Positions 25,706 through 33,953 of a stretch of DNA of 64,000 bases are shown in pieces. The notes beneath the pieces were generated by a model. It saw nothing but the letters and a program-made list of their open reading frames with translations, was not told the DNA's origin and searched no databases. Origin of the DNA: Sphingomonas sp. BK345 (GTDB taxonomy: Bacteria > Pseudomonadota > Alphaproteobacteria > Sphingomonadales > Sphingomonadaceae); the NCBI RefSeq assembly GCF_014193845.1, contig NZ_JACHZX010000005.1, positions 1 to 64,000 on the forward strand. The letters are read 5' to 3'. Made by a program: the position numbers and the translations under genes. Numbering within the stretch: position 1 is the first letter of the stretch; each line of letters begins with the position of its first letter.

Positions 25706-27940
25706 ATGCGCACGATCGTTTCACAACTCGCGGGGGCGAGCATTCTGGCAGCGGCGACGATGACGTTCGCGAGCACCACCGCCGCGGCGCAGACCGCATC
25801 GGCGGCGGCGAACGCGGACGCCGACGCGAACGCGGGCAGCGAGCGCGAGATCGTGGTGACCGCGACCAAGCGCGACGAGGCCGCGAGCGACGTCGCCGGC
25901 TCGGTGTCGGCGGTGACCCAGGAGAACCTGCAGCGGCTCAACGCGCAGAGCCTATCGGACTATATCACGCGCGTGCCGGGCGTGGTCTTCAACGACTATC
26001 AGCCGGGCGTCTCCGAGGTGGTGATCCGCGGTGTCGCCTCGACCACCTATCACGAGGCCAATCAGGCGACCACGGGCTATTACATCAACCAGATCCCGCT
26101 GGTGGAGCCGGGCTTCCCGCTCGTCATCCCCGACATCGACGCGTTCGACGTCAAGCAGGTGGAGGTGTTGCGCGGGCCGCAGGGCACGCTGTTCGGCTCC
26201 TCCTCGCTGGGCGGGGCGGTCAACTATGTCGTCAACGAGGCCGATCCCACGAAGCTCGACGCCGGTGCCGAGGGCATCGTCTCCAGCACGCGGCGAGCGG
26301 GCGAGGCGAGCTACGCCGCGAAGGCGATGGTCAACGTGCCGTTGGTCGACGACAAGCTGGCGGTGCGGCTGGTGGCGTTGCAGCGCTACGACGCGGGCTA
26401 TCTCGACAATGTCGGCACCGGTGAGAAGGGCAGCAACGACCTGCGCGTGCGCGGGCTGCGCGGCTCGGTGGTATGGCAGCCGGGCGCGACGACCAAGCTC
26501 GCCGCGCTCGCGATGTACCAGGAATATGACCTCGACGACCAGACCTACGTGCTGTTCGGCGACAATCCCAAGACGTTCGAGCGGAACACCAACGTCGACG
26601 AATATCAGGACACCGAGATCCAGCTGTACAGCCTGCGGCTCGACCAGGAGCTCGGCTTCGCCAACTTCACCGCGATCGGCAGCTACACGCAGAAGAAGGC
26701 CGATCTGGCGTTCGACGACTCGATCTTCCTGGGCATCGACGCGCGCACCGGCACGCCGCAGCTCTCCAGCTCAACCGGCAAGTCCACCACCTATTACGGC
26801 GAGATGCGGTTGGCCTCGAGCGGCACCGGGCCCTTCACCTGGCTGATCGGCGCCAATTACACCAAGCTGCGGTCCGACTCGACCGACGGCGCGCGGCTCG
26901 ACGGCATCGCCGAGTATATCGACGCCAACCCCGCCGACTTCGACGGCCAGCCCAGCAGCGTGATCGCGCCGGGGGACCTGCTGCGCCGCACCGTCAGCAC
27001 CAACCGCGTGCGCGAGATCGCCGCCTTCGGCGAGCTGGCCTACACCTTCCTCGACCAGGTGACGCTGACGCTCGGCGGGCGCGTCTTCGAATATGAGTCG
27101 CGGCCGCGGTTGCAGTTCCTGCCCAACGCCGCGCTGATCGCGCCGTTCGACTATCAGCCCGGCTCGCAGAAACAGTCGGGCTTCGTCCCCAAGGTGTCGC
27201 TCGCCTACAAGCCGAGCGACCGCTTCACGCTCTACGGCCTCTATTCCGAGGGCTTCCGCATCGGCGGCGTCAACGTCTACAGCGCCGCCTCGGGCACGCC
27301 GCTGACGTTCGGCAGCGACAGCACGCAAAACTACGAGGTCGGCGCGAAGTTCGAGTTGGTGCCGGGCGCAATGTCGTTCGACATCGCCGCCTTCCACATC
27401 AAGTGGAACGACATCCAGTCGCGGCTGTTCACGCCCGTCACCTTCGATGCCTATACCGTCAACGGCGGCGGGGCGAAGATCGACGGCGTCGAGCTGTCGC
27501 TGGTCTTCCGCCCGACCGCCAACCTGACCTACAGCGCCAACGTCACCTACAATGACGCGCGGCTCTCCGGGCTACTGCCCGACAGCAGCGCGCCGGGCGG
27601 CGGCTATGCCGCGGGCACGCAGCTGCCCGGCGCGTCGGACTGGATCATCGCCAACCAGCTCGACTGGGAGCTGAGGAGCTCGCCGCTGCGGCCGCGCATC
27701 GGCATCGCGCACCGCTATCTCTCGGCGGCGCCGGTCGCCTTCGGCGCGACGCTGCAGAAGGGCGACTACAGCCTGGTCGACCTCAACGCCGCGGTCCGGC
27801 TCGGCGACGGCATCGAGGCCGGCGTGTTCGCCAAGAACCTGTTCGACACCTACGGCATCCTCAACGCCCCCTTCTCCTTCGCCGGCAGCGTGACCCGGCC
27901 GCGCACGGTGGGCGCCAACCTGCGCCTTGCGCTGCGGTGA
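25706..27940 (+). CDS. TonB-dependent outer-membrane receptor
   Basis: About 744 residues. The signal peptide ends near AAAQ; REIVVTATKRDEAASDVAGS is the TonB box and plug start. SLSDYITRVPGVVFNDYQ and VEVLRGPQGTLFGSSSLGGA are diagnostic plug motifs, and the barrel ends VGANLRLALR. It belongs to the FecA/iron.complex.outer.membrane type, like many sphingomonad receptors for small organic ligands. I chose ATG 25706 (GGGGG upstream); ATG 25694 is also possible. The AraC gene begins within its stop codon. The context (peptidase, deacetylase, esterase, symporter) suggests a peptide or acyl-amine ligand, which is inference. Confidence 0.9.
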   Translation: MRTIVSQLAGASILAAATMTFASTTAAAQTASAAANADADANAGSEREIVVTATKRDEAASDVAGSVSAVTQENLQRLNAQSLSDYITRVPGVVFNDYQPGVSEVVIRGVASTTYHEANQATTGYYINQIPLVEPGFPLVIPDIDAFDVKQVEVLRGPQGTLFGSSSLGGAVNYVVNEADPTKLDAGAEGIVSSTRRAGEASYAAKAMVNVPLVDDKLAVRLVALQRYDAGYLDNVGTGEKGSNDLRVRGLRGSVVWQPGATTKLAALAMYQEYDLDDQTYVLFGDNPKTFERNTNVDEYQDTEIQLYSLRLDQELGFANFTAIGSYTQKKADLAFDDSIFLGIDARTGTPQLSSSTGKSTTYYGEMRLASSGTGPFTWLIGANYTKLRSDSTDGARLDGIAEYIDANPADFDGQPSSVIAPGDLLRRTVSTNRVREIAAFGELAYTFLDQVTLTLGGRVFEYESRPRLQFLPNAALIAPFDYQPGSQKQSGFVPKVSLAYKPSDRFTLYGLYSEGFRIGGVNVYSAASGTPLTFGSDSTQNYEVGAKFELVPGAMSFDIAAFHIKWNDIQSRLFTPVTFDAYTVNGGGAKIDGVELSLVFRPTANLTYSANVTYNDARLSGLLPDSSAPGGGYAAGTQLPGASDWIIANQLDWELRSSPLRPRIGIAHRYLSAAPVAFGATLQKGDYSLVDLNAAVRLGDGIEAGVFAKNLFDTYGILNAPFSFAGSVTRPRTVGANLRLALR

Positions 27941-28788
27941 GGGGCACCGCGGCCGCCATCGTGTCGGGCCCACGCCGCGGGCTTGTCCCGCCGCGGCGCG
28001 CGTGGCAGCTTCGCGACGATGGACCAGCCAGCATCGTGACCGGGCCGGACGGCCGCGCGGCACCGCCGGTACGCGGGCTCACCGACGAATATGGCGCGGG
28101 CTTCGTGGACCCGATGCACGCGCACGACTGGATCCAGGTGCTGTACGCCTGCTCGGGCGTGATGTCGGTGGAGACGCCGTCGACCAGCTTCGTTGTGCCG
28201 CCGCAGCGCGCTTTGTGGCTGCCGGCGGGGCAGCGCCACCAGGTGTCGTGCCGCGGCCCGGTGTCGCTACGCACGCTCTACGTCGACCCGGCGCTCTACC
28301 CCGATCCGCCGCCGTGCCGCGTGATCGAGGTGAGCGACTTCCTCAAGGCGCTGATCCTCAAGGTCGTGTCCTTCGGTGCCGACTATGGCGCGGACGGCCA
28401 TGCCGGGCGCATCGTCGCGGTGCTGCTCGACGAGATCGCCGCCATGCCGCTGGCGCCTTATGGCGCGGTGATGCCCGCCGACGCGCGCCTGCTGCGCGTC
28501 TGCCGCGCCATCCTGGCGCAGCCGGCGGACGACCGCGACGTCGACGACTGGGCGCGCGTCGCGGGGATGGGGCGGCGCACCTTCACGCGCGCGTTCAAGC
28601 GCGAGACCGGCATGGGCCTCGCGGTATGGCGGCAGCAGGTGCGGCTGATGGAGGCGCTGTCACTGATGGCGGCGGGGCGCTCCGTCACGACGATCGCGTT
28701 CGATGTCGGCTATGACAGCCCCAGCGCCTTCACCGCGATGTTCCGCCGCGCCTATGGCGTACCGCCCAGCCTCTACGCGCTGCCGTGA
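27937..28788 (+). CDS. AraC-family transcriptional regulator
   Basis: A 283-residue regulator. The N-terminal cupin part (MHAHDWIQVLYACSGVMSVE and ALWLPAGQRHQV) is the ligand-binding domain of the AraC_binding type. The C-terminal pair of helix-turn-helix motifs includes VAGMGRRTFTRAFKRETG and VGYDSPSAFTAMFRRAYGVP. The GTG start overlaps the TGA of the receptor gene (GTGA), so the regulator is made with the receptor it probably controls. The effector is unknown. Confidence 0.88.
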   Translation: MRGTAAAIVSGPRRGLVPPRRAWQLRDDGPASIVTGPDGRAAPPVRGLTDEYGAGFVDPMHAHDWIQVLYACSGVMSVETPSTSFVVPPQRALWLPAGQRHQVSCRGPVSLRTLYVDPALYPDPPPCRVIEVSDFLKALILKVVSFGADYGADGHAGRIVAVLLDEIAAMPLAPYGAVMPADARLLRVCRAILAQPADDRDVDDWARVAGMGRRTFTRAFKRETGMGLAVWRQQVRLMEALSLMAAGRSVTTIAFDVGYDSPSAFTAMFRRAYGVPPSLYALP

Positions 28789-28915
28789 CTCGGCCCGCGC
28801 GCGCGCATGATCGGCCCGCGCGGATAGGGGCGGGAGGCACGACGGTGTGCGAGAGCGGCGGGCGAGAACGGGACAGCGCGACGGGCCGCCAGCGCCCGCG
28901 CGAGGAGCAGGACGC

Positions 28916-29887
28916 ATGACTCTCACCTCCGAGGCGCTCGCCGCGCACGACGACGTCGACCCCGATATCCGCCGCTTCGTCGTCGCGCTCAACCACGGCT
29001 ACGGCCAGTTCTCCGACTTCGCCGCGCTCCCGCTGCCCGAGCGCCGCGCCGCCGCGGAGGTGGTGCGCGCGCCATGGCGCGACGGCGGGCCGGTTATGGC
29101 CAAGACGCGCGACGGCACGCTCGCCGGCTGTCGCGCCCGCTTCCATTATCCCGGCACGAGTGCGACGCCGCGGCCGGCGCTGCTGTACGTGCATGGCGGC
29201 GGCTGGACGATGTTCAGCATCGACACGCACGACCGGTTGATGCGTGAATATGCCGCGCGCGCCGACGTGGTGGTGGTCGGGATCGACTATAGCCTCTCGC
29301 CCGAGGCGCGCTTCCCGGTCGCGCTCGACGAGGTGGTCGCGGCCTATCGTGAGCTGCGCGGCGAGGCGGCCGCATACGGCATCGCCGCGGAGCGGATCGC
29401 GGTGGGCGGCGACTCCGCCGGCGGCAACCTCGCGGTGGCGATGAGCCTGCGGTTGCGCGCATTGGGCGAGCCGCTGCCCGCCGCGCTGCTGCTCAATTAT
29501 GGCGCCTTCGATCCGGCACCGACGCCGAGCTACGCGCGCTACGACGGCCCCGCCTATATGCTGACGATCGCGGAGATGGACCAGTTCTGGCGCGACTATG
29601 CCGGCGAGCCCGCGACGCTCGACGACCCTCTGGTTGTCCCCGCGCGCGCCGACCTGACCGGCCTGCCGCCCGCCTTCGTGACGATCCCCGAGTGCGACAT
29701 TCTCGCCGACGCCAACCGCGCCATGGCGGAGCGGCTCCATGCCGCCGGGGTCGCGGTCGAGGCCTGCGTCTACCCCGGCGCGACGCACAGCTTCCTCGAG
29801 GCGGTGTCGGTCGCGCCGCTGGCCGACGCCGCGTTCGAGGACGCCGCGCGCTGGCTAGCGGCGGTGCTGGGGCACGCGCCGGCGTGA
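28916..29887 (+). CDS. Alpha/beta hydrolase, hormone-sensitive lipase-type esterase
   Basis: A 323-residue esterase. The HGGGW oxyanion motif lies at 93-97, and the catalytic triad is Ser167 in GGDSAGG, Asp261 in PECDILAD and His291 in ATHSF. This is the family IV (HSL) bacterial esterase pattern. No signal peptide is present. GAGGAG 8 bases upstream marks the ATG at 28916. It lies about 130 bases after the AraC gene and overlaps the next gene by 4 bases (GTGA). Substrates are likely short-chain esters. Confidence 0.87.
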   Translation: MTLTSEALAAHDDVDPDIRRFVVALNHGYGQFSDFAALPLPERRAAAEVVRAPWRDGGPVMAKTRDGTLAGCRARFHYPGTSATPRPALLYVHGGGWTMFSIDTHDRLMREYAARADVVVVGIDYSLSPEARFPVALDEVVAAYRELRGEAAAYGIAAERIAVGGDSAGGNLAVAMSLRLRALGEPLPAALLLNYGAFDPAPTPSYARYDGPAYMLTIAEMDQFWRDYAGEPATLDDPLVVPARADLTGLPPAFVTIPECDILADANRAMAERLHAAGVAVEACVYPGATHSFLEAVSVAPLADAAFEDAARWLAAVLGHAPA

Positions 29888-30468
29888 GCTTCGTCCCGCT
29901 CTCGCCGGCCGAGATCGGCGCGCTGATCCGCGATCACCCGCTCGCCTGGGTGGTGTCGGACGACCGCGACGCCACGCTGCTCCCGCTCATCGCCGAGTGC
30001 GACGCGAACGGCTTGCCGGTGGCGCTGGTCGGCCATTATCCCCGTCGCAACCCGCAGGTCGCCGCGTTCGAGCGCGACCCGCAGGCGCTGATCCTGTTCC
30101 GCGGGCCCGAGGGCTATGTCTCGCCGCGGCTGGTGTCGAACCCGACCTGGGGCGCGACCTGGAACTATGCCGCGCTGCGGATCGTCGCCACGCTCGCCTT
30201 CGTGCCGGAGGAGACGGAGAACGCGCTGCGCCGCCTCGCCGCGCAGCTCGAACCCGCCGGCGGGTGGCGCCCCGAGCAGATGGGGGCGCGCTTCGACGAG
30301 CTCGCGCACCACGTCGTCGCCTTCCGCGCGCGGATCGTCTCGTGCGAGCCGCAGTTCAAGCTGGGCCAGGACGAGCGCGCCGCGACCTTCGCCGAGATCG
30401 TCGCCGGGCACACCGACGCGGCGCTGGTCGCGGCCATGCGGAGGAACCGTCCCGACGATGCGAGCTGA
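29884..30468 (+). CDS. PaiB-like FMN-binding protein
   Basis: About 194 residues matching the FMN-binding negative regulator family (PaiB): HPLAWVVSDDRDATLLPLIA, ALVGHYPRRNPQ, FRGPEGYVSPRLVSNPTWGA and TWNYAALRIV are the hallmark blocks. In Bacillus, PaiB is partnered with the spermidine acetyltransferase PaiA. An acetylpolyamine-deacetylase-like gene in the same island makes a polyamine link worth noting. The GTG start overlaps the esterase stop. Despite the family name, DNA binding is not evident; it may be a flavin reductase-like enzyme. Confidence 0.85.
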   Translation: MSFVPLSPAEIGALIRDHPLAWVVSDDRDATLLPLIAECDANGLPVALVGHYPRRNPQVAAFERDPQALILFRGPEGYVSPRLVSNPTWGATWNYAALRIVATLAFVPEETENALRRLAAQLEPAGGWRPEQMGARFDELAHHVVAFRARIVSCEPQFKLGQDERAATFAEIVAGHTDAALVAAMRRNRPDDAS

Positions 30469-30504
30469 GCGCGCCCCTGCCTCATCGAACGCGATCACGC
30501 CCGC

Positions 30505-31737
30505 GTGCTGAGCGGCCCCTCGGCGCGGATCCTCGCCGGGCTGGTGCTGGGGCTGGTCGCGGGCGCGCTGCTCGCGGGCAGCGCGGTGGCGCCCGCGGTC
30601 GCCGGTGTGGCCAAGCCGGTCGGCCGCTTGTGGCTCGACTCGCTGACCATGACGGTGGTGCCGCTGGTCTTCTCGCTGCTCGTCACCGGGGTGATGCGCG
30701 CCGCCGAGCAGGCCGCCGGCGGGCGGCTCGCGGCGCGCGCGCTGGGCTGGTTCGCGGTGCTGCTGCTCGCGGCGGCGCTGGTCGGCGCCGCGGCCACTGC
30801 GCTGCTGCTCCAGCTCGCGCCGCTGCCTGCGGCCGCGACGGCGCTGCCCGCGGCGGTGAGCGGCCCCGGCCCGGCGGTGCCCGCCGCGTCCGACTGGATC
30901 GGCAGCATCGTGCCGACCAACCCGGTGCGTGCCGCGGCCGAGAGCGCGATGGTGCCGCTGGTCGTCTTCGCGCTGCTGTTCGGCCTCGCCGCCAACGGGA
31001 TCGAACCGGGGCCGCGCGCCGCGCTCGCGCAGGTGTTCACCGGCGTGGCGCAGACGATGCTGCGGATCGTCGGCTGGGTGCTGTGGGTGGCGCCGCTCGG
31101 AGTCTTCGCGCTCGCGATCGGCGTCGGACTGATGCTCGGCGGGGGCGCGGCGGGCGTGCTGGCGCATTATGTCGCGGTGATCGTCGGTGCCGCGCTCGCC
31201 TCGATCGTGCTCGCTTATGCCGCGGCGGCGCTGTTCGGCCGGATCAGCCCGCTCGCCTTCGCGCGCGCCGCGCTGCCGGCACAGGTGATCGCGGTGAGCA
31301 CGCAATCCTCGCTCGCCTCCCTGCCCGCGATGGTGGCGGCGGCGCCGGCGCTGGGGGTGCGCGACGAGGCCGCGGGCGTGGTGCTGCCGCTCGCGGTGTC
31401 GCTGTTCCGCGCCACCACTGCGGCCGCCAATGTCGCGGTGGCGACGTATCTCGCCGCGGTGCACGGCGTCGCGCTTGCTCCGGCGACGCTGGGGCTGGGC
31501 GCGGTGGTCGCCGCGACGGTGAGCGTGGCCGCGGTCGGGCTGCCGGCGCAGGTATCGTTCTTCGCGGTGATCGCGCCGGTCTGCCTCGCCATGGGGGTGC
31601 CCGTGACTCTACTGCCGCTGCTGCTGGCGATCGAGACGGTGCCCGACATCTTCCGCACGCTCGGCAACGTCACCGCGGATCTGATGGTGCTGCGCATCGC
31701 CGGCGCGCGCGGCTTCGGCACGGGATCGTCACTGTGA
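30505..31737 (+). CDS. Dicarboxylate/amino acid:cation symporter (SLC1/DAACS family)
   Basis: A 410-residue inner-membrane carrier of the glutamate/dicarboxylate symporter family. Hallmarks are SLTMTVVPLVFSLLVTGV near the N-terminus, SIVPTNPVRAAAE, the serine-rich loop IAVSTQSSLASLPAMV (reentrant loop HP1) and the LFRATTAAANVAVATYLA stretch (replacing the usual NMDGT). The start is GTG at 30505. It follows the PaiB-like gene by 36 bases. It would import acidic or neutral amino acids or dicarboxylates with Na+ or H+, fitting as the inner-membrane step after periplasmic peptide cleavage. Confidence 0.87.
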   Translation: MLSGPSARILAGLVLGLVAGALLAGSAVAPAVAGVAKPVGRLWLDSLTMTVVPLVFSLLVTGVMRAAEQAAGGRLAARALGWFAVLLLAAALVGAAATALLLQLAPLPAAATALPAAVSGPGPAVPAASDWIGSIVPTNPVRAAAESAMVPLVVFALLFGLAANGIEPGPRAALAQVFTGVAQTMLRIVGWVLWVAPLGVFALAIGVGLMLGGGAAGVLAHYVAVIVGAALASIVLAYAAAALFGRISPLAFARAALPAQVIAVSTQSSLASLPAMVAAAPALGVRDEAAGVVLPLAVSLFRATTAAANVAVATYLAAVHGVALAPATLGLGAVVAATVSVAAVGLPAQVSFFAVIAPVCLAMGVPVTLLPLLLAIETVPDIFRTLGNVTADLMVLRIAGARGFGTGSSL

Positions 31738-31896
31738 GACATATGGCGCAGCTCGGGAAGTCCATAGCATCACCGGCGGTGAAGCCATTAACGAGCGGAG
31801 CGCCGCAGCGGCGCCGATGAGGCACAAACACCAGATCGACCAAAGGCCGGAGATGGGAGCATTCCAGATGCTACGAATGATCGCCTCTGGGTTAGG

Positions 31897-32472
31897 TCAA
31901 TGGAAGCGCTCACCGCGCGCGAGCCGCTCGAGGATCCGCTGCATCGTGCGAGCCCGGAACTCCGGCCGCTTGGCCGTCTGAAGGCGATAGTAGATCGCGT
32001 AGAGGTTCTTGCGATCGAGGGTTCGGAAAAACGCGTCCGCCTCTGGCAGGGCCGCTAGCGCGTCCAGAAAATCCTGCGGGATGACCATCGCGGCCGACCC
32101 CTCATAGGCAGTGTCCCAACGTCCCTCGGCACGCGCGGCCTCGACATGGGCGAGGCCGGCCGGTGTGATGCGACCTTCAGCTATCAGCCGCTCGGCATGA
32201 TCACGGTTCCTGGCGGACCAATTGGATCCCGGCCGACGTGGCGTGAGGCGCTGGAGGTACGAGCGCTCGTCCGCCGATCTCTTTAGGCCGTCGATCCAGC
32301 CGAAGCGGATCGCCTCCACGACGCAGTCGGTCCACGTAACGGACCGCTGTCCAGAGCCCTCCTTGTAGATGCGCACCCATAGCTCGCCGCTGGTGGCATG
32401 GTGCTCGGCAAGCCAGATGGCAAGTTCCTCGGGGATCTCGAAGGCGAGGGCTTCTGCTTGAGGGAGCGACAT
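31897..32472 (-). CDS. YdeI/OmdA family protein
   Basis: A 191-residue soluble protein of the YdeI/OmpD-associated (OmdA) family. The N-terminal WLAEHHATSGELWVRIYKEG, then CVVEAIRFGWIDGLKRSADE and LTPRRPGSNWSARNRDHAER are the conserved core. The C-terminal FFRTLDRKNLYAIYYRLQTAK carries the second domain. The family is widespread, and members have been linked to peptide or detergent resistance, but the biochemical role is not established. It is transcribed on its own, convergent with the symporter gene. Confidence 0.87.
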   Translation of the reverse strand: MSLPQAEALAFEIPEELAIWLAEHHATSGELWVRIYKEGSGQRSVTWTDCVVEAIRFGWIDGLKRSADERSYLQRLTPRRPGSNWSARNRDHAERLIAEGRITPAGLAHVEAARAEGRWDTAYEGSAAMVIPQDFLDALAALPEADAFFRTLDRKNLYAIYYRLQTAKRPEFRARTMQRILERLARGERFH

Positions 32473-32611
32473 CAGCCGAGGCTAACCAGGAACGATCCCG
32501 CTGAGAAGCGGCGTGTCGCCGCCTTTCGTGGATGCGCCTCTGCCGCGGGGGGAGGGGTCGCATGAACCCAAGACTGATCTATCCGGATGACTCACCTGAA
32601 CTGAGGTTGAT

Positions 32612-32645
32612 ACTTGACTATGATGGGCGCCTCATATAGTGAAGT
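32612..32645. promoter_or_regulatory. Promoter with ArsR-type inverted-repeat operator candidate
   Basis: acttgactatga (32612-32623) is mirrored by tcatatagtgaagt (32632-32645), matching over ACTTnACTAT plus GA with a 2-base shift. The repeat overlaps TTGACT (32614-32619) and TATAGT (32635-32640), a near-consensus -35/-10 pair with a short 15-base spacer. It lies 25 bases before the AHSA1 gene. The ArsR-type repressor in this operon is the obvious candidate ligand. Binding is inference. Confidence 0.5.
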
Positions 32646-32669
32646 CGTTACCGCAGTGAGGAGCTGGTC

Positions 32670-33143
32670 ATGACAAACCCTGCCGCCGTCCATGGCAACT
32701 TCACCATCGAGCGGCGCTACCCGGTGGCGCCCGCCAAGGTGTTCGCCGCATGCGCCGATCCCGCGATCAAGAAGAGCTGGTATGCGGAGAGTGAGACGCA
32801 CGAGATCAAGGCTTTCGAGAGTGATTTCAAAGTCGGTGGTGCCGAGCGGCTTACCTATCAGTTCGGACCGAACACGCCCTTTCCGGGTGTCGAGCTGACG
32901 AACGACGGCGTCTTCCATGACATCGTGGAGGGACAGCGCATCATCATATCGTCTCGTATGGCGATCGCGGGCAGGCCGATCTCGGTCGCCCTGGAGACAA
33001 TCGAGATCGCGGAGGCGGACGGTGGCACAGCCCTCACGTGTACCTTCCAAGGTGTGTTCTTCGAGGGCTCCGACGGTCCCGTTATGCGCGAGCAGGGCTG
33101 GAGCGACCTGCTGGATCGGCTCGGCCGCTCACTGGCAGACTGA
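32670..33143 (+). CDS. SRPBCC/AHSA1 domain protein
   Basis: A 157-residue helix-grip protein: FTIERRYPVAPAKVFAACAD, PAIKKSWY, then ESDFKVGGAERLTYQF and the C-terminal REQGWSDLLDRLGRSL. This is the AHSA1-like branch of the START/SRPBCC superfamily, which binds hydrophobic ligands. A GAGGAG site precedes the ATG. It lies 1 base before the ArsR gene, so the two form an operon. Such pairs are common, normally with the regulator first. Confidence 0.9.
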   Translation: MTNPAAVHGNFTIERRYPVAPAKVFAACADPAIKKSWYAESETHEIKAFESDFKVGGAERLTYQFGPNTPFPGVELTNDGVFHDIVEGQRIIISSRMAIAGRPISVALETIEIAEADGGTALTCTFQGVFFEGSDGPVMREQGWSDLLDRLGRSLAD

Positions 33144-33144
33144 C

Positions 33145-33483
33145 GTGGCGCGACCACGCCGTGAGGCCGACGCCGAGCCGATTGATCTGCTGCTCCATGC
33201 GCTGGGTGATCCGACGCGGCGGCGCATGATCGAACGGCTGGGCCAGCGCCCCCACGCCGTCTCGGCGTTGGCCGACCTGGCCGGGATCACGCTCACGGCT
33301 GTCGGTCAGCACATCCGGGTTCTCGAGGAGGCAGGGCTTGTCACCAGTAGCAAGTTAGGTCGTGTCCGGTCATGCCAGCTCGATCACGGTGGTTTGAAGA
33401 TCGTGGAGCAGTGGTTGAGCGCGCGGCGATCAGCCTGGGACAGGCGGCTCGATGCGCTAGGCTCGGTCCTGTCTGGTCAGTAG
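33145..33483 (+). CDS. ArsR-family winged-helix repressor
   Basis: A 112-residue regulator with the core LLLHALGDPTRRRMIERLGQ, recognition region LTAVGQHIRVLEEAGLVTSS and wing KLGRVRSCQLDHGGLKIVEQW. No metal-binding cysteine motif (ELCVCDL type) is present, so it belongs to the non-metal ArsR group usually paired with AHSA1 proteins. The GTG start is 1 base after the stop of the AHSA1 gene. It probably represses its own operon through the inverted repeat at 32612-32645. Confidence 0.88.
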   Translation: MARPRREADAEPIDLLLHALGDPTRRRMIERLGQRPHAVSALADLAGITLTAVGQHIRVLEEAGLVTSSKLGRVRSCQLDHGGLKIVEQWLSARRSAWDRRLDALGSVLSGQ

Positions 33484-33953
33484 GAAGGCGAGCTGTAAGC
33501 CCGCGAGCCGCCCTCGTCGGCTTGGCACATCGGCTTCAGGACTCTTGCGCATCGGAAACATTATGGCTGCCCGCAGGGACGAGCTCGCTCGCGCCTTGCC
33601 ATCAGCGTCCCTTGGGGTGTCGCTACGCTGTGTCCGCCAACATAAGCCTCGAACTCCGATATGATCGAGCGACCAAGGTCGGGAAGCGGGACGTTCGAAA
33701 CGACCTCCTCGTTGTCGCCGCCGAACAGCAACGCGACGTGGAGTTAGCCGCAATCCCTTACACGCGCGCCAGCGCGCATGACTCGGGCTGACAGTGGCGT
33801 ATCCTACTGCGGGATCGCACCAGCAACGGCATCGCGACCAGCCTCCACCACGTGACGGGAACGTAGAATAATCTGACAATTCTCTTTCCTTTATCGGACT
33901 GCCTGTGCCATCCCGCTGACAAGACGGGCGGAACGCCTCGCAGGGAGAGAGAC
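33484..33953. other. Long spacer before the GH2 gene
   Basis: About 470 bases with no frame that looks coding. The right end (33840-33900) is AT-richer (agaataatctgacaattctctttccttt), as expected for the promoter of the GH2 gene. GCAGGGAGAGAGAC before 33954 is its ribosome site. I see no repeat or RNA gene. Confidence 0.5.

Noticed and set aside
29770..31464. A 564-codon minus-strand frame opposite the PaiB-like and symporter genes
   Set aside because: Extremely Arg/His/Gln/Glu-rich; the plus strand has well-matched membrane and flavin-binding domains.
33484..33953. A hidden gene in the long spacer before the GH2 gene
   Set aside because: Frames on both strands have Arg/Ser-rich shadow composition, no ribosome site and no motif.
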